A stretch of DNA of 64,000 bases from Ramazzottius varieornatus (taxonomy: Eukaryota; Tardigrada; Eutardigrada; Parachela; Ramazzottiidae): positions 1,569,270 through 1,633,269 of the forward strand of contig BDGG01000003.1 of NCBI GenBank assembly GCA_001949185.1. The letters run 5' to 3'. The notes beneath the pieces were generated by a model. It did no database searches, was not told the DNA's origin, and saw nothing but the letters and a program-made list of their open reading frames with translations. Shown here in pieces: positions 53,669 through 64,000 of this stretch. The position numbers were made by a program, and so were the translations under genes. Numbering within the stretch: the first letter of the stretch is position 1; the number at the start of each line of letters is the position of its first letter.

Positions 53669-54630
53669 TCACGCATAACTTTCGTTCTCGATACCAGCTA
53701 TGTTTGGTCCTCGAAAGCGATCTGTCTGCATTCTCCTTTGGTACCGTCGTCGACAACAGTAAACAGAAGCCGCAATTACAAGTGAGATGACAACAAACCC
53801 TCCAGCTGCGCACAGATATATCGTCCACGATGTTGTTTCATCCTGCAAGACGAGATTACATAATGCTCTGTCCAGCCTGCGTTTCCAAACTCACAATGTT
53901 GGACGACTGACGTTACAACAGTGCGCCGCTGTTTCGAAGCATAGGCATGCGATAGAGCCCAGAACATTTCTTGTGAATGGCACAGTGCTACAAAAAGCTT
54001 CAACGTTACTAGGGCTTACCGTCAACTGAAACGACACAATATTAACATTGCATAAGCTATGCCCACAGGTCCAGCACTGATCATCGTTGCTTCCAGTCGG
54101 CACTAACAACTTCTCGCACGTCGAACCCAAACTCCGGCATTTGATTCGCTCGTCGCCGGCCATCGTGCCAGCGCAACCTCGCATGACTGCTTTCTCTGGA
54201 ACAATAAATTCAAACAGTAAATCTCAGAAACAGTTATGCGTGCGCGCATGCGCATGTGCGAAAATCTAGGAGGTGCACAAAAGGTGAGTCATGGGCGAAG
54301 AGTGGACGTAACCATGGACTAGCAATTCTTTTTAGTGCTTGCGATCGCATCAGACGTGAGATCAGATGGTATTGACAAAAGTACGAATTTACAATCGTTG
54401 AACTCACTTGAACCATCATAGCGTACATAGCACTGTCCCATGGAGCAGTGAAAGATGTCTTCGCGATTTAGTGGTGCTGAAGGTTGCGAGCATTGCCCAG
54501 ATTCGCAGGTAAGACATTTGAAACCATGAGCAGACAGGGCGTCCGTTGCACTAGCAAGGACAGCCACCAAAACGAGGTGTATTATCAGAACACTACAACC
54601 ATCCTGCTTACTGGTTTTGTAGCGCTCCAT
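53669..54630 (-). CDS. Ly6/uPAR-fold single-pass membrane protein A
   Basis: Three minus-strand exons, 54630-54408, 54195-54020 and 53842-53669, give 190 aa. A signal peptide (SVLIIHLVLVAVLASATDA) precedes a cysteine-rich domain starting FKCLTCESGQC and closing with WTCGHSLCN, the C-x(n)-CN end that marks Ly6/uPAR three-finger domains. Exon 3 encodes a transmembrane helix (LCAAGGFVVISLVIAASVYC), a basic stop-transfer segment (CCRRRYQRR) and a short tail. Such proteins act as cell-surface binding or modulatory proteins; nothing indicates a secreted toxin. A second gene of the same type lies 2.9 kb further right on the same strand, and they may be an old tandem pair. Junction phases (1 and 0) are consistent. 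Confidence 0.78.
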
Positions 54631-54907
54631 TTCGTCCAGAAACTACTGTACTCTTGGTTCAAATCGGGCCCGGTAAAACGCACCACTAAACGTGCTGTAA
54701 ATAATGTTGCATGGATCTCTGCTGTTAGCAACATGAAGGACTAGTTCAAGGCATCATGCGCGCTATACTGGTCATGAATATACATACGCGGCTGTTTTGC
54801 ACGCACTAGCATTGTGACGGCATAATTTGCACTGCCCTCCTCTCTACAGAGGCCGCTGTTTGAATGATAAAGGAATTTGGCGCACGGAAGTTCGATATGC
54901 ATGATGG

Positions 54908-55461
54908 TACAATCCGCTCGCTCAAAATCGGTACACGCACGACAGGAAAAATTATGGGGCCAGTAAAAATTATGGAGCCAGGCCTTTTCGCTACGGCGGT
55001 ACGGAAGCACGTACTTATGTCACCGATTCATAGTAATACCCTTTTGGACACTTTTCTACGTTTGAATTTCATTTTGCCGTCTTTTCCGCATGGTCCCATA
55101 ATTTCCCGTCGTGCGTGTACCAAATTTTCGGATTTCTAAATCGCAAAAATCATTCAGATTTGACTAAACCCCTCTTGATGCGCCCACAGCCTGATTTCTA
55201 CGACTTGATCACATGATTACATCAATCAAAGCACTTCGTAATGCATGTGTTATGTAATGTTGTCTCTTAGCTTGACATGCTGTATGGTGAATGTATAGCG
55301 GGTCCCAGACTGAAATCCAAAAGTTTGGTATGAGGAGCTGGACCCAACTTTGTCCACTGGTTAAAACTCTAACTACGTCAGAAGCGTAAAAAGTTGTATC
55401 CGGTGGACATTGGACAAAGTTAGTCCAGCTCCTCGTCCCGATGTGGAGCGACCGGACTGTA
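54908..55461. mobile_element. Three-layer nest of MITEs
   Basis: The outer element 54910-55459 belongs to the same family as 6525-6781: termini CAATCCGCTCGCTC and GAGCGACCGGACTG, TA on both sides. Inside it, 54934-55118 is a family MA element (CACGCACGAC to GTCGTGCGTG, TA-flanked) inserted between AAATCGG and CCAAATTTTCGG, which are adjacent in the 6525 copy. A third element, about 55331-55435 (GAGGAGCTGGACCC with its in-part palindromic inverse), interrupts the right end just before GTCCCGATGTGGAGCG. No coding capacity. Confidence 0.85.
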
Positions 55462-55705
55462 TCTGTGGCTCCTTATCACAGGTCTGTCGAACAGTCAATG
55501 TGCGTCGCAAATGGGGAAGCTTTCTAATATCGCAATCTCTGTTATTTAAAACGATGGGCGAGTTGACCGGGGTTGCAAAAACTTTTTATTCACAATCCTA
55601 AGCAAACTCCATATGCCTGTCACAATGGCAACATTGAGAAAAACATCCGACCACGAGAAAGACCTTGCCAGTTTTCAGAAGTCTTCCGCAAAAAAACATT
55701 AGCAA

Positions 55706-55950
55706 CAATGGGGGAAGGAGGAAGGGGGAAGGGGGAAGGGGGAAGGGGGAAGNNNNNNNNNNNNNNNNNNNNNNNNNNNNNNNNNNNNNNNNNNNNNNNN
55801 NNNNNNNNNNNNNNNNNNNNNNNNNNNNNNNNNNNNNNNNNNNNNNNNNNNNNNNNNNNNNNNNNNNNNNNNNNNNNNNNNNNNNNNNNNNGGGGTAAGG
55901 GGGAAGGGGGAAGGGGGTGGGGTTTTGGGGTTTGGGGGTTTTTTTTCTGA
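55706..55950. repeat. GGGGGAA simple repeat with assembly gap 55753-55891
   Basis: GGGGGAAGG-type purine repeats flank 139 undetermined bases and continue into a G-rich run to 55945. The true length is unknown. The G-runs could form quadruplexes on the plus strand. Confidence 0.95.
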
Positions 55951-57498
55951 TCACTTGCATAAGTACAGTAGTACATGCTTTGTCAGAGTTGAATACTTTC
56001 AATTCAAAATCGGCGTGAGATTTAGAACTAATTCGCTCCCAGTCAAGTACTGGTCGCCTATTGTGCCCATTGATGGCCTGAACCACTGCTCGCCGTCCAG
56101 TACGAGACTACGAGGGAGAGGTGATTGAGTTAGTCGGCTGCAGAAACGGTTGTTGAGTTGACCACCAGTTAGGACTAGGCCTTCAAATAGCCTACTCGCT
56201 GCAGTCTATAGTCTATAGCTAAGTCAACAACCTCGGCCTGTGCCGGCTAACTCAACAACCGCTCGCTCTTGGATTCTTTAAACTAATTTCTTGGAATATC
56301 AAAAGAATAGTTCCCTCTAACTGTACATTACACGCTTTTTCGAATGTTTGGGGACGAAAATGCTACTGAAGCGAGATACCGCACATCACGTGACCAAAAA
56401 ATCCAAATTCACCAAATCATCGAAGTACATGGCCCCTGGGGTAAATTTTTACACCCAGTCCAATGCGCATACTCCCAAGCCAGTCCAACCATCCGGTCCG
56501 GTGGCAACAATATGATTAACACATGTCTGCTCGCGGAGGACCTCTAAAAACGTACCGTTTTTACCCCAAACTCGGTTGCGATCCTTTCGAGACAATCCGA
56601 TCAATCGTCTCGTGACAAAAGTCTGACTACAGCCGCGAAACTAACGAGAAAAATTTTGCCTGTATCGTGTCGAGCAATCGCACAGTCGCGCTTTCAACCA
56701 AGGTCTGTCACCCAGAAGTTAACAAAGCTACGGGTAGGTTTCAAGAAAGGTCACACCACCAACTGCTGCTATTCGACCACAGCAATCACCAGAAAAGGAA
56801 CTATAGCCCGGCTGCCGCACAGTATGTATGAGTATTCCTGTTTTCACAAGAGCCCATGCTCTGGAGCAGAGGGTGCAGCCGCCTGTTGTTAGACCGGAAG
56901 CCTTGTGGGGATGATCTGGGCGACGCTGTGCTTTGAGCGGATCCAGGGCAGGGAGGCGGCTTCGCCGCTCCTCTGGAACTGCTAGATTGCATTTTGGAAT
57001 CGCCTGTTGAAAGGAACTTGGAAGTGACAGTTCTCTATTACTTGAGATACAGGAGGCGTCGAAGGCGTCGCTTGTATCAGCTTTTACTCATGTTCTTGGA
57101 CTTGCTGAGTCATCCGTTTCTTGGGGAGAACTGGATTTTCATATCTATGTTACGCTCGTCGTACCTCGGCTCTTCTGCAGCGTTAGAGGTCAGATACCCC
57201 AGTGTGCTGTGGTAACTCTTCAGTTTCGCTCCTTGAGCAAGGAAACGAACTTTTCTGATTAATCCATTTTCTCAAAAGGTTATACAGTACTCACACTCAA
57301 CTACCCGAATGCCTCAACGGTACTAGACGGTATAAATGGTACCTCGTACCTAAAAAACTAGAAACGAGAGAAAATACAGAAAATCTAAACTAAAACTTGC
57401 CGAACATCGACAAGAATCGAATGTTAATATGTAAATGTTAAGGGTCATCCAATAGAAGAAGAAGTGAGTTACTGTGTATAACTCGATCGTGCATACGT
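55951..57498. other. Intergenic, small inverted repeat only
   Basis: An imperfect inverted repeat at about 56126-56246 (GAGTTAGTCGGC and GCCGGCTAACTC) may be a very short MITE. No gene recognised in the remainder. Confidence 0.4.
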
Positions 57499-59356
57499 TT
57501 ACAGAAATGCCGTGCTGCGGCGGTGATTCTGTGGCAGTGTTTGAATAAGTCCGGCAAAGTAGGTCCAGCATTGAAGGTAGCTGCAGATCGCCGTAGAGGT
57601 GGCGGACAAAATAACTTCCGAAGTAACGGTGAAAGTCGCCGCTTTGGTAGTGACAGGAGTATTTCCCTCGGTAGTTGAGGTGGATGTTGATGGGGTGTGT
57701 GTTGTCTTTCGTTTGCGGGTAGATGACTGGGTTTTCTCTACGTTGCACGAATCTGGACCAAGGTAGCAGGCCATCGTCTCGTTTCCGGTTGAGTTGAATT
57801 CAGGGAAGCGGTAAGCGGGGATATTCAGGAGCGGTAATTCATTGCACAAATTCAACTGGCAGATATGCATAAGTCCAGGATAAGTGACATAGCTGTAGCA
57901 TTCTGGATCTTTAGCTCTGTCACAATTCTTGGGGTAGACCTTGCCAACGTTTTCATCGGGAAGAATCTGACCTGTTGCAACAGTAACTGTCGCTATGACA
58001 CTTAAATGACTGGATAAGCGATCGTTTAAGTTTACGCTCAATCAGAGAAGTTGCGTTATGCGCAGATAGTTTGAACAAAAGAGAACTAATTAATTTTGAA
58101 AATCAAGGTTCATAAAAGCATTCGCTGGAAGTTTTGAGAAGGTGCACAGCGCGAGAGAGTTTGAGGAAAAAGATTAGACAAACGATCGCTGCAGGCCATA
58201 GTGTTTTAATTGGCAGTAATTAGCCCACCAAGTTAGAGAAAGCCGGCTCAAATGCAAATCTGATTGACTGACTGTCCGGAGTGGAGGCCCTGCGTTGCCC
58301 GGGCACCGATTACGCTTCCCGGTGCTTCGGTCCAGCCAGGGCATTACTGACAGTGACGGAAATTCGTTCATGTTTGAAATTTACGGCTGCTTTTCTTCGT
58401 GATTCACGAACGCAGCCCCCTCCCCTCTTCGTGTCGTGAATCACAAGCCGAATTATAAATCTCGAATCCTTAAACTTTTTTGAACGCAGTCGTTTTGTCT
58501 AAACTGTCGTTCGTTCAAACCATCTGCGCAAAGTGCAACTTCTCTAATAGCGCGACTGAATACAGCCAGTCCAAAAATGTCAGCCGAAATGTAACTGGCT
58601 GTTCTTGGCATCCGAAGTTCAGTAGATGATTCACTTGCCTGTTATCGCCTTCCAACTGAAAAATGTGACCGGGTACAATTTGGCTACGACTGGCTATTAT
58701 CGAATGACTAACTCACTTGTATTTATATGGCTCGGTGCTAGTCGAGCTAGTCTCCGGGTCGTTGACTTCGTAAATAGGCCTGTTTGAGCATCCGCGCTCA
58801 AAGATCTCTAAAAGTGCTCGATTGGAACTTCGTAACACAAGGACGAATAAGGTATGAATATCGGTAGTGAATGGAACTGTAATGTGGAATCTGTAGTGTT
58901 TTATGAACAGCGCATCATCCCCAAGGGAATTGCGAGAACATTGTTTTCGGACTGAGGCTCAGCTAAGTCAGCTTGATTCAAGCGTCAGTCTTGTTAGATT
59001 ACGCTTGACTCACATTCCGCTTCGAAAATAGATATGACTACATTGGGGAGAAATGACTCACCACGTTTTGTGCTGTCCATTGGGGTGAACGTTTCACAGA
59101 AAGCAACCTCCTGACTATTTTGCCGGTGATCACCTTTACACGTGTACACGAACTTTTTTAAAACGCTGGGGTCGTCCGACAGGCATTGAGGGCCATCATC
59201 CCTATACGTGCAGTGATAACATGTATGATTCCATCCCGGTGGGTAAGAGTCTCTTACATCAACGACACCTTCATCAGGGTCACCCGTCAGAAAGTGGCCG
59301 ATATCGCAAAAGAATATCAGCACGGTGATCACAAGAACGGTCTTTTTCTGGTGCAT
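57499..59356 (-). CDS. Ly6/uPAR-fold surface protein B with Ser/Thr-rich stalk
   Basis: Two minus-strand exons, 59356-59062 and 57971-57499, join in phase 1 to 255 aa. A signal peptide (VLVITVLIFFCDIGHFLTG) leads to the cysteine-rich domain: HTCYHCTYRDDGPQC, VAFCETF, then across the junction PKNCDRAKDPECYSYV and ending HICQLNLCN, the Ly6/uPAR signature. A stretch rich in Ser, Thr and Pro follows (TPSTSTSTTEGNTPVTTK), probably an O-glycosylated stalk. The tail has a moderately hydrophobic segment (VILSATSTAICSYLQCW) that could be a GPI signal or weak membrane anchor. The intron of about 1.1 kb has no recognised content. Related in fold and strand to gene A at 53669-54630; no toxin-like features. 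Confidence 0.78.
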
Positions 59357-59997
59357 TCTTTGCTCTATCGAAACCGGCTCGGCCCAATGGAAAGGTCTTT
59401 ACAGTAGACCGGTGAGCTAGAAACGCATAGGGTCGACCCTCAAATGTGTCGGAAATAATACAAACGCATGTGTGAAAGAAATACTACAGGCTTCGGTTGC
59501 AAACAAAGAAATTGGTCGTGCGGTTCCTCAACAAAAAAGGTTTTGGTGTACGCATTTCCCGCTCACTGGAATGCAGGGTCACCGTAGTAACCCGCCCTGT
59601 AGACTGTTGTTATTGGAACTTTCAAGGCCGCTGTTAAGATCTCGTTCTCAAACATCGTAGAACTCCTTAATATTTGTTGCGAGCGAAGTCGGCACTTCGC
59701 TTCGTATCTGTTTTCCATCCATGTAAAGTGCGCCGACGGGGCACTATTACCTTGATTTTGCCATTAATCGAGACACTGTCAATGCATTCACCGGAAGCAA
59801 CTACACCTGGATTATCTCTGGCCGTGTTCCCGCCTAGCCAAGGGCTGACAGTTGGCTGAAACGTCTTCAACCTAATAAACGAACTCTGATGAGTACGAAT
59901 GCACAGTTTAATCCTGATATCTTTTTTAACTCTCCTCTCCACCAGAGGGAAACTCTAACATCATGGAACAAGTGCGTCGTCTAAAACCATTGCGGTT
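59357..59997. other. Intergenic, no feature recognised
   Basis: Spacer holding the presumed promoter of Ly6-like gene B and the 3' UTR of the potassium channel gene. No open frame of note. Confidence 0.4.
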
Positions 59998-62900
59998 TCA
60001 CATTTTCTGATTGTCCTTCAGTTTCACCATTTCAGCCTGAATGGCACTGAGCTGACTTATTGCATTCGTTATCACAGAAGTTAGTTCCGCCGTCGCTCTT
60101 TGCAAAGACTCGGGTGTCCATACGGCGGTACCTCCAGTGGCAGCACTATCGTCAGTCCCACCATCGATCGCATGTGGCTGTCTTGTAATCTTCGCCAAAG
60201 GGGACCTCGTAGAAGCCTTCAACAGACCTTTCAGCCCAGGTGCAGGCTCTGTCTTCTCCATCGAAGGAGCAGTCGCGAAAAACGATGAACCACCAGGGCT
60301 CCCAACGGTCGGGGACCTTGCTGGACTCGTTCCCGTACTGGCTGCTTTCTCTCTTTCCGCCTCTCTTGCGGCCTTCCCAGCTGCAATGATCTTCTTCCAG
60401 GCTGTATCGCCTTGATTTCCCGAAGCTTCTTTGGCGGCTGCTGTAAGTCGCTTCCAACCGATCAAGGCGTGTTGTTCGGACTGTTCGGTCACACGGGTGA
60501 CTTTGACGGGACTGGCGTCGTTACCGGAGACCACGTCAATCATACTGTTTTTTCGAGAGCCGGGTGGTGGTTGACGAGCGGCCTGCATTTCTTCTTTCGT
60601 CATGAGCTCAATGTTGACGGTGCCAGGGACGGCGAGCGACGCGGTGGAAGAACTGGACGGGTGTTCGGAGCCTTTACGTAGCTTGGAAAAGAGCTTCCGG
60701 ACGTTGTTACGGGCTGCGTCACGTTGGGCGGAAGTGTCCGTTTTGTCGCGCTCCGCTAGCTGTTTCTCCCGTAGGATATCCGAAAGCTTTCGAAAGACCA
60801 ACTGCAATACAGAAATCAATGTCGTATCAAATAAGGCCATGAATTGGCACGAAATGAGCTTTTAATCCAGGTAGAATCTGTCATCGAGAAATCAGCTTTT
60901 TTTGTCTGGCGAACCAGAAATCTGGCTGGGCTGGGCTGGGCTGGACGTTTAGGGCTTCAGATTCGGGCTTCTGTAGTTTCGTGGTGCTTACCCTATTTTT
61001 CAGATTGTACGTCAGAACCATATTTCTCTGGAAGGAATTCTTGAAGGAATGGTAGAAACGGAGGACATCGAGAAGACTCTCCCGTTTAATAGAGTGGAAA
61101 TCACAGTAAGTCAGAGCTCGGACATTGGCGCAGCTTTGTCCCACAGTGTAGTCATCCGCCCAAAACTGATCACCCAGCACATCTCCGCGGCCTACGAAGA
61201 TACGATGAAGAAACGTAATGGTCTGTCACACCTAGCTAGGGTTGTTGACTTTGTAGGGCCTAGAAAGGTATCGAATTTGTAGGGCCTGGTCGAGCTCCTG
61301 AATAACGCTAATTCAGCGTATATTGTTCACACCGGAAATGAGAGTGGCACACTGGAGAGGGTGTGGGTGTTTACCTAGCAGAGCCACCACCTCGTCATCT
61401 TGAGTAATCTCCAGCGAGCCCGAAATGACGAAGCACAGTGTATCCACGCTCTCGCCGGTATGGAACAAAAGGTCTCCGGGTGCCGAGTGATTGGTAACAA
61501 AATGCATGGCTAGGGCTCGCAAACAGCCATCCGATGCCAGGCGAAAGGCCGGATGCTCGTTAAAGACGTCGCGGTTAAGGTGCACACAAATATCCGCCTT
61601 CATATCCTTCGGACAATAATTCAATACCTGTGAAGGGTCAAAAAGCGCAAGTGTACCTTTGAGTATTGTACTTCAAGTGTGTGCTGGAAAAAGTAAGTAG
61701 GAGCGCTTCGTACTTTGGCTGTGTCAATGCCTTTTGTAATGGACCAGGTCGATACCACATAATCGAGTACTCGTTCACTTAACGCGCGGGGTACTTCGTG
61801 GAGTCGCATAAAGTCCCGCACGCTGTTGAGCATTTCGTGATAGCGGGCCATTGTGGCTGTCATATTGGCGATGATGGTCGTCACGTGGCCGAAAATGGTA
61901 GCGTAGATCAACGCTATGGGAAAAAAGACGAAGGTTGCATTTTTAGTCTTACATCAGTCTATTTTTTCTCTCGCCAGATCACATTATCACACGAAAAGGG
62001 CATCTCTTTTACGCCATTTTTTGCGTTTATTCATGAAAATTGAACGACAGTCGTCCATCGAAGCGAACCGGAGTCAAGCTAATCTGACTATTGTCTGAGT
62101 GGTTTTTTGGGATGTCTATAACAAAACCTAGTCTGTCGGAAATAGCTAAAGTTCGCACTTACCGCCAATGACCATTACGACGATGGAGAAGATTTTCTCG
62201 TTGGGCGTATTTGCCGCAATGTTCCCGAAACCGACACTGGTGATGCTGGAAGTTGTGAAATACAGGGCGCTGACGTAGCATGCTGAGTGTGAAGGACCAC
62301 CCATCAGGCCAAATTCAGTTGTGCGGGAGGAGTTTCCTGTGGTGTCGTTTGAATACCAGGTCACGCCGGAGCTGGCTAATTTGATGCTGGCTCCTGAAAG
62401 ACTGCTCCCGATCGGCTGCGTCCAGTTCTCTGGAGGTGCGACGAAGCGGAAGGGAGCGTGCAACTCGCGGCCCAGACGAAAGAGCCAGCCGAATTCAATG
62501 CCTGTTTCCGCTTCCGTTTTCCCAATGGAATACCATATACAGGCTAGCCAGTGAGCAATCAACATGTACGAAGACATCTGAAGAGAATTCTGATTGATGA
62601 AATCTTCCAAATGCGGGAGGAATGCAAAAGAAACGGACACGATTATTGTTCCAAGTGGCGCAGGTCACCAGCTAAATTTCAGCGAAAACTTGCGCGAAGA
62701 CAGCGAAGACTTTGGTAACAATTTTGTACGTATCGTTTGCGACCTCCCTTGTATAGACTGAAATCACCTACCAGTAAAAGGAGGACAGCAGCTCCATATT
62801 CCATGAAATGGTCGAGCTTTCTGGCAACCCGGCCAAGACGGAGCAAACGGAGGACTTTGAAGGCAGAAAAGACACTTCCCATACTCTAAAGCGGCAGAGA

Positions 62901-63903
62901 CAAAGCGATCAGTTTCATCGATATGAAACGTTTGACAGATTGGTTGCTTCGGGGAATACTGACTTCGGCTTTGGGATCAAAGGCGTTGAAGATGTCATAA
63001 GGCAAACAAGCTAGAAGATCAATGAGGAACCAGGACTTGAGGTAGGTCCGGCGGATGATCTTGGGGTCCGAGACTATACCGCCCGTTGGTCCCACAAATG
63101 TCGTATGGAAGTTGAGGATAATATCAATGAAGAAGACAATGTCCACTATGGAGTCCGTGGCCAAGGTCGGAATACTGTCGCTCGTCTTGAACTCGAAGGC
63201 GACGTTGTAAGGCACCATGATTGAAGTATAAAATGTCAGGAACAGGATCATCCAGTCCCACGTCGTCTTGAAACTGGTGTAGTGCAGGATTATGTGCGGA
63301 GGGGTTTTTGGCGCTTCTTGGCGGTACTGCGGCAGCGCAACAATGTTCACCGAGGTCGCCTGTAAAAGATGGCGGACATCATCACAGGGTTCTTATCGGG
63401 AATAATTTATAACGAGAAGGTTTTACGCTGGAGGATGAAGTGGTTGGACGGCCGTTTTCTAATGTGGCGCTGGTTGAGTTGGAGAAACCTCCGAAAGCTG
63501 AGCGGGTTTTGGTCACGGACCTTGCAATCTTCGCGAACTTGCTAAGGCCACCTGCAACGCAGAAGCTGTACCATGCGGCTCCACAATTCCTCTTGGCTTG
63601 ATCGCCTACCTTTACTATCTTCTTCTTCGATTGGTTGTTTGAGTGCGGTGATGTCTTTGAAGATGAGCAGATACAGTGCAACGATATCTTTTTCATTCTT
63701 GATGGGAGCTACTTGCATTACAATCCACATTGGGCTCTCTGCAGGCCAATCGGAAACACTTTACTGTGAAGTCCATTATTCCTTACTGCAGCTTGAAGTG
63801 TCTACCATGACAGAAAAGTGTGCTCTTACTGTTCTTTTTGTACAGTAGAATTTCCAACTGCACAGGATGCTGCTTTTCCAAGGAGAATTTCACCCTCTCT
63901 ATG
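59998..63903 (-). CDS. EAG/KCNH-type voltage-gated potassium channel, 3' ten exons
   Basis: Minus-strand exons 63903-63830, 63738-63610, 63551-63427, 63359-62964, 62885-62772, 62577-62163, 61913-61714, 61627-61375, 61191-60992 and 60801-59998 join in phase to about 902 aa. The 5' end lies beyond the window. In order: the end of the PAS domain ([37 protein letters not shown]); [18 protein letters not shown] before S1; S4 as [15 protein letters not shown]; the pore with [12 protein letters not shown], the EAG selectivity filter; a C-linker ([19 protein letters not shown]); and the cyclic-nucleotide-binding homology domain ([35 protein letters not shown]). The C-terminus ends in a coiled coil ([19 protein letters not shown]), the EAG tetramerisation segment. 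The filter SVGFGN, the [10 protein letters not shown] segment and the terminal coil favour EAG (KCNH1/5) over ERG or ELK. The 63427 donor (AGC|GTAAAA) is the least certain junction. Confidence 0.94.
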
Positions 63904-64000
63904 CTGCAAAAAAACGGAAACGGTAATCGTCATCCATTGCACGCACATATTTATATGTCACAATATGGTGCATTTCTTGGTTTATTTTTTGGAAAATATT
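63904..64000 (-). other. Intron of the EAG channel gene
   Basis: Pyrimidine-rich acceptor tract (minus strand TTTTTTTGCAG ending at 63904) and intron sequence running out of the window. Confidence 0.8.

Noticed and set aside
53669-54630. Three-finger toxin interpretation of the Ly6-like gene
   Set aside because: The protein has a transmembrane helix and cytoplasmic tail, as in surface Ly6/uPAR proteins, and no secreted-toxin layout.
55598-56086. Pro/Leu-rich frames through the G-rich repeat
   Set aside because: Translation of simple repeat and N bases only.
1-64000. CRISPR arrays, rRNA or tRNA genes, operons
   Set aside because: No regularly spaced direct repeats, no rRNA-like tracts and no tRNA-like cloverleaf with internal promoter boxes noticed by eye; gene layout is that of an animal nuclear genome.

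Overview
The window is nuclear DNA of an invertebrate animal. Genes carry short introns with GT-AG and occasional GC-AG ends, sit on both strands without operons, and encode metazoan proteins (NRBF2, PSMD7, LYRM4, PP1 glycogen-targeting subunit, TBP, a Neto-like CUB/LDLa receptor, FMO, a CYP2-type P450, a rhodopsin-class GPCR, an EAG potassium channel). Gustatory-receptor-like genes with the TY(x5)Q signature point to a protostome. A tardigrade or similar ecdysozoan is my guess, with low confidence: no single sequence feature fixes the phylum. There are three assembly gaps (17619-17668, 36010-36059, 55753-55891).

Layout. 1-5 kb: NRBF2 (+), PSMD7 (-), LYRM4 (+). 5.5-6.8 kb: a large foldback element with a smaller MITE inserted in one arm. 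7.7-15.2 kb: PPP1R3-type glycogen-targeting subunit (+), an F-box gene (+) with an in-frame TAG and a transposon sitting on a splice acceptor, a C6orf136-like mitochondrial protein (-), and TBP (+). 17.6-20.5 kb: a palindromic element, then the 3' part of a CUB-LDLa-TM (Neto-like) gene (+). 23.3-30.7 kb: three oxidoreductase genes in a row, namely FMO (+), P450 (-) and a zinc alcohol dehydrogenase (+). Clustering of xenobiotic-type enzymes may be coincidence. 31.2-41.6 kb: a transposon-rich block with a decayed LINE (-), a decayed chemoreceptor, a DIRS-like retroelement remnant (+), a MITE, and a second chemoreceptor broken by another MITE. 41.9-43.3 kb: an intronless aminergic-like GPCR (-). 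43.3-53.6 kb: gene-poor DNA with two head-to-tail mariner-type transposase relics and several MITEs. 53.7-59.4 kb: two Ly6/uPAR-fold membrane proteins (-) separated by a three-layer nest of MITEs and a simple repeat. 60.0-63.9 kb: the 3' ten exons of an EAG/KCNH channel (-), whose 5' end lies beyond the right edge.

Exon structures were built by hand from splice consensus, phase and family similarity; none was checked against transcripts. The most interesting signals are the hAT-like insertion whose 8-bp target duplication copies a 3' splice site, the pair of degenerate gustatory-like receptors with a MITE in one of them, the P450 with altered signature residues, and several MITE families whose target-site duplications can be read directly.
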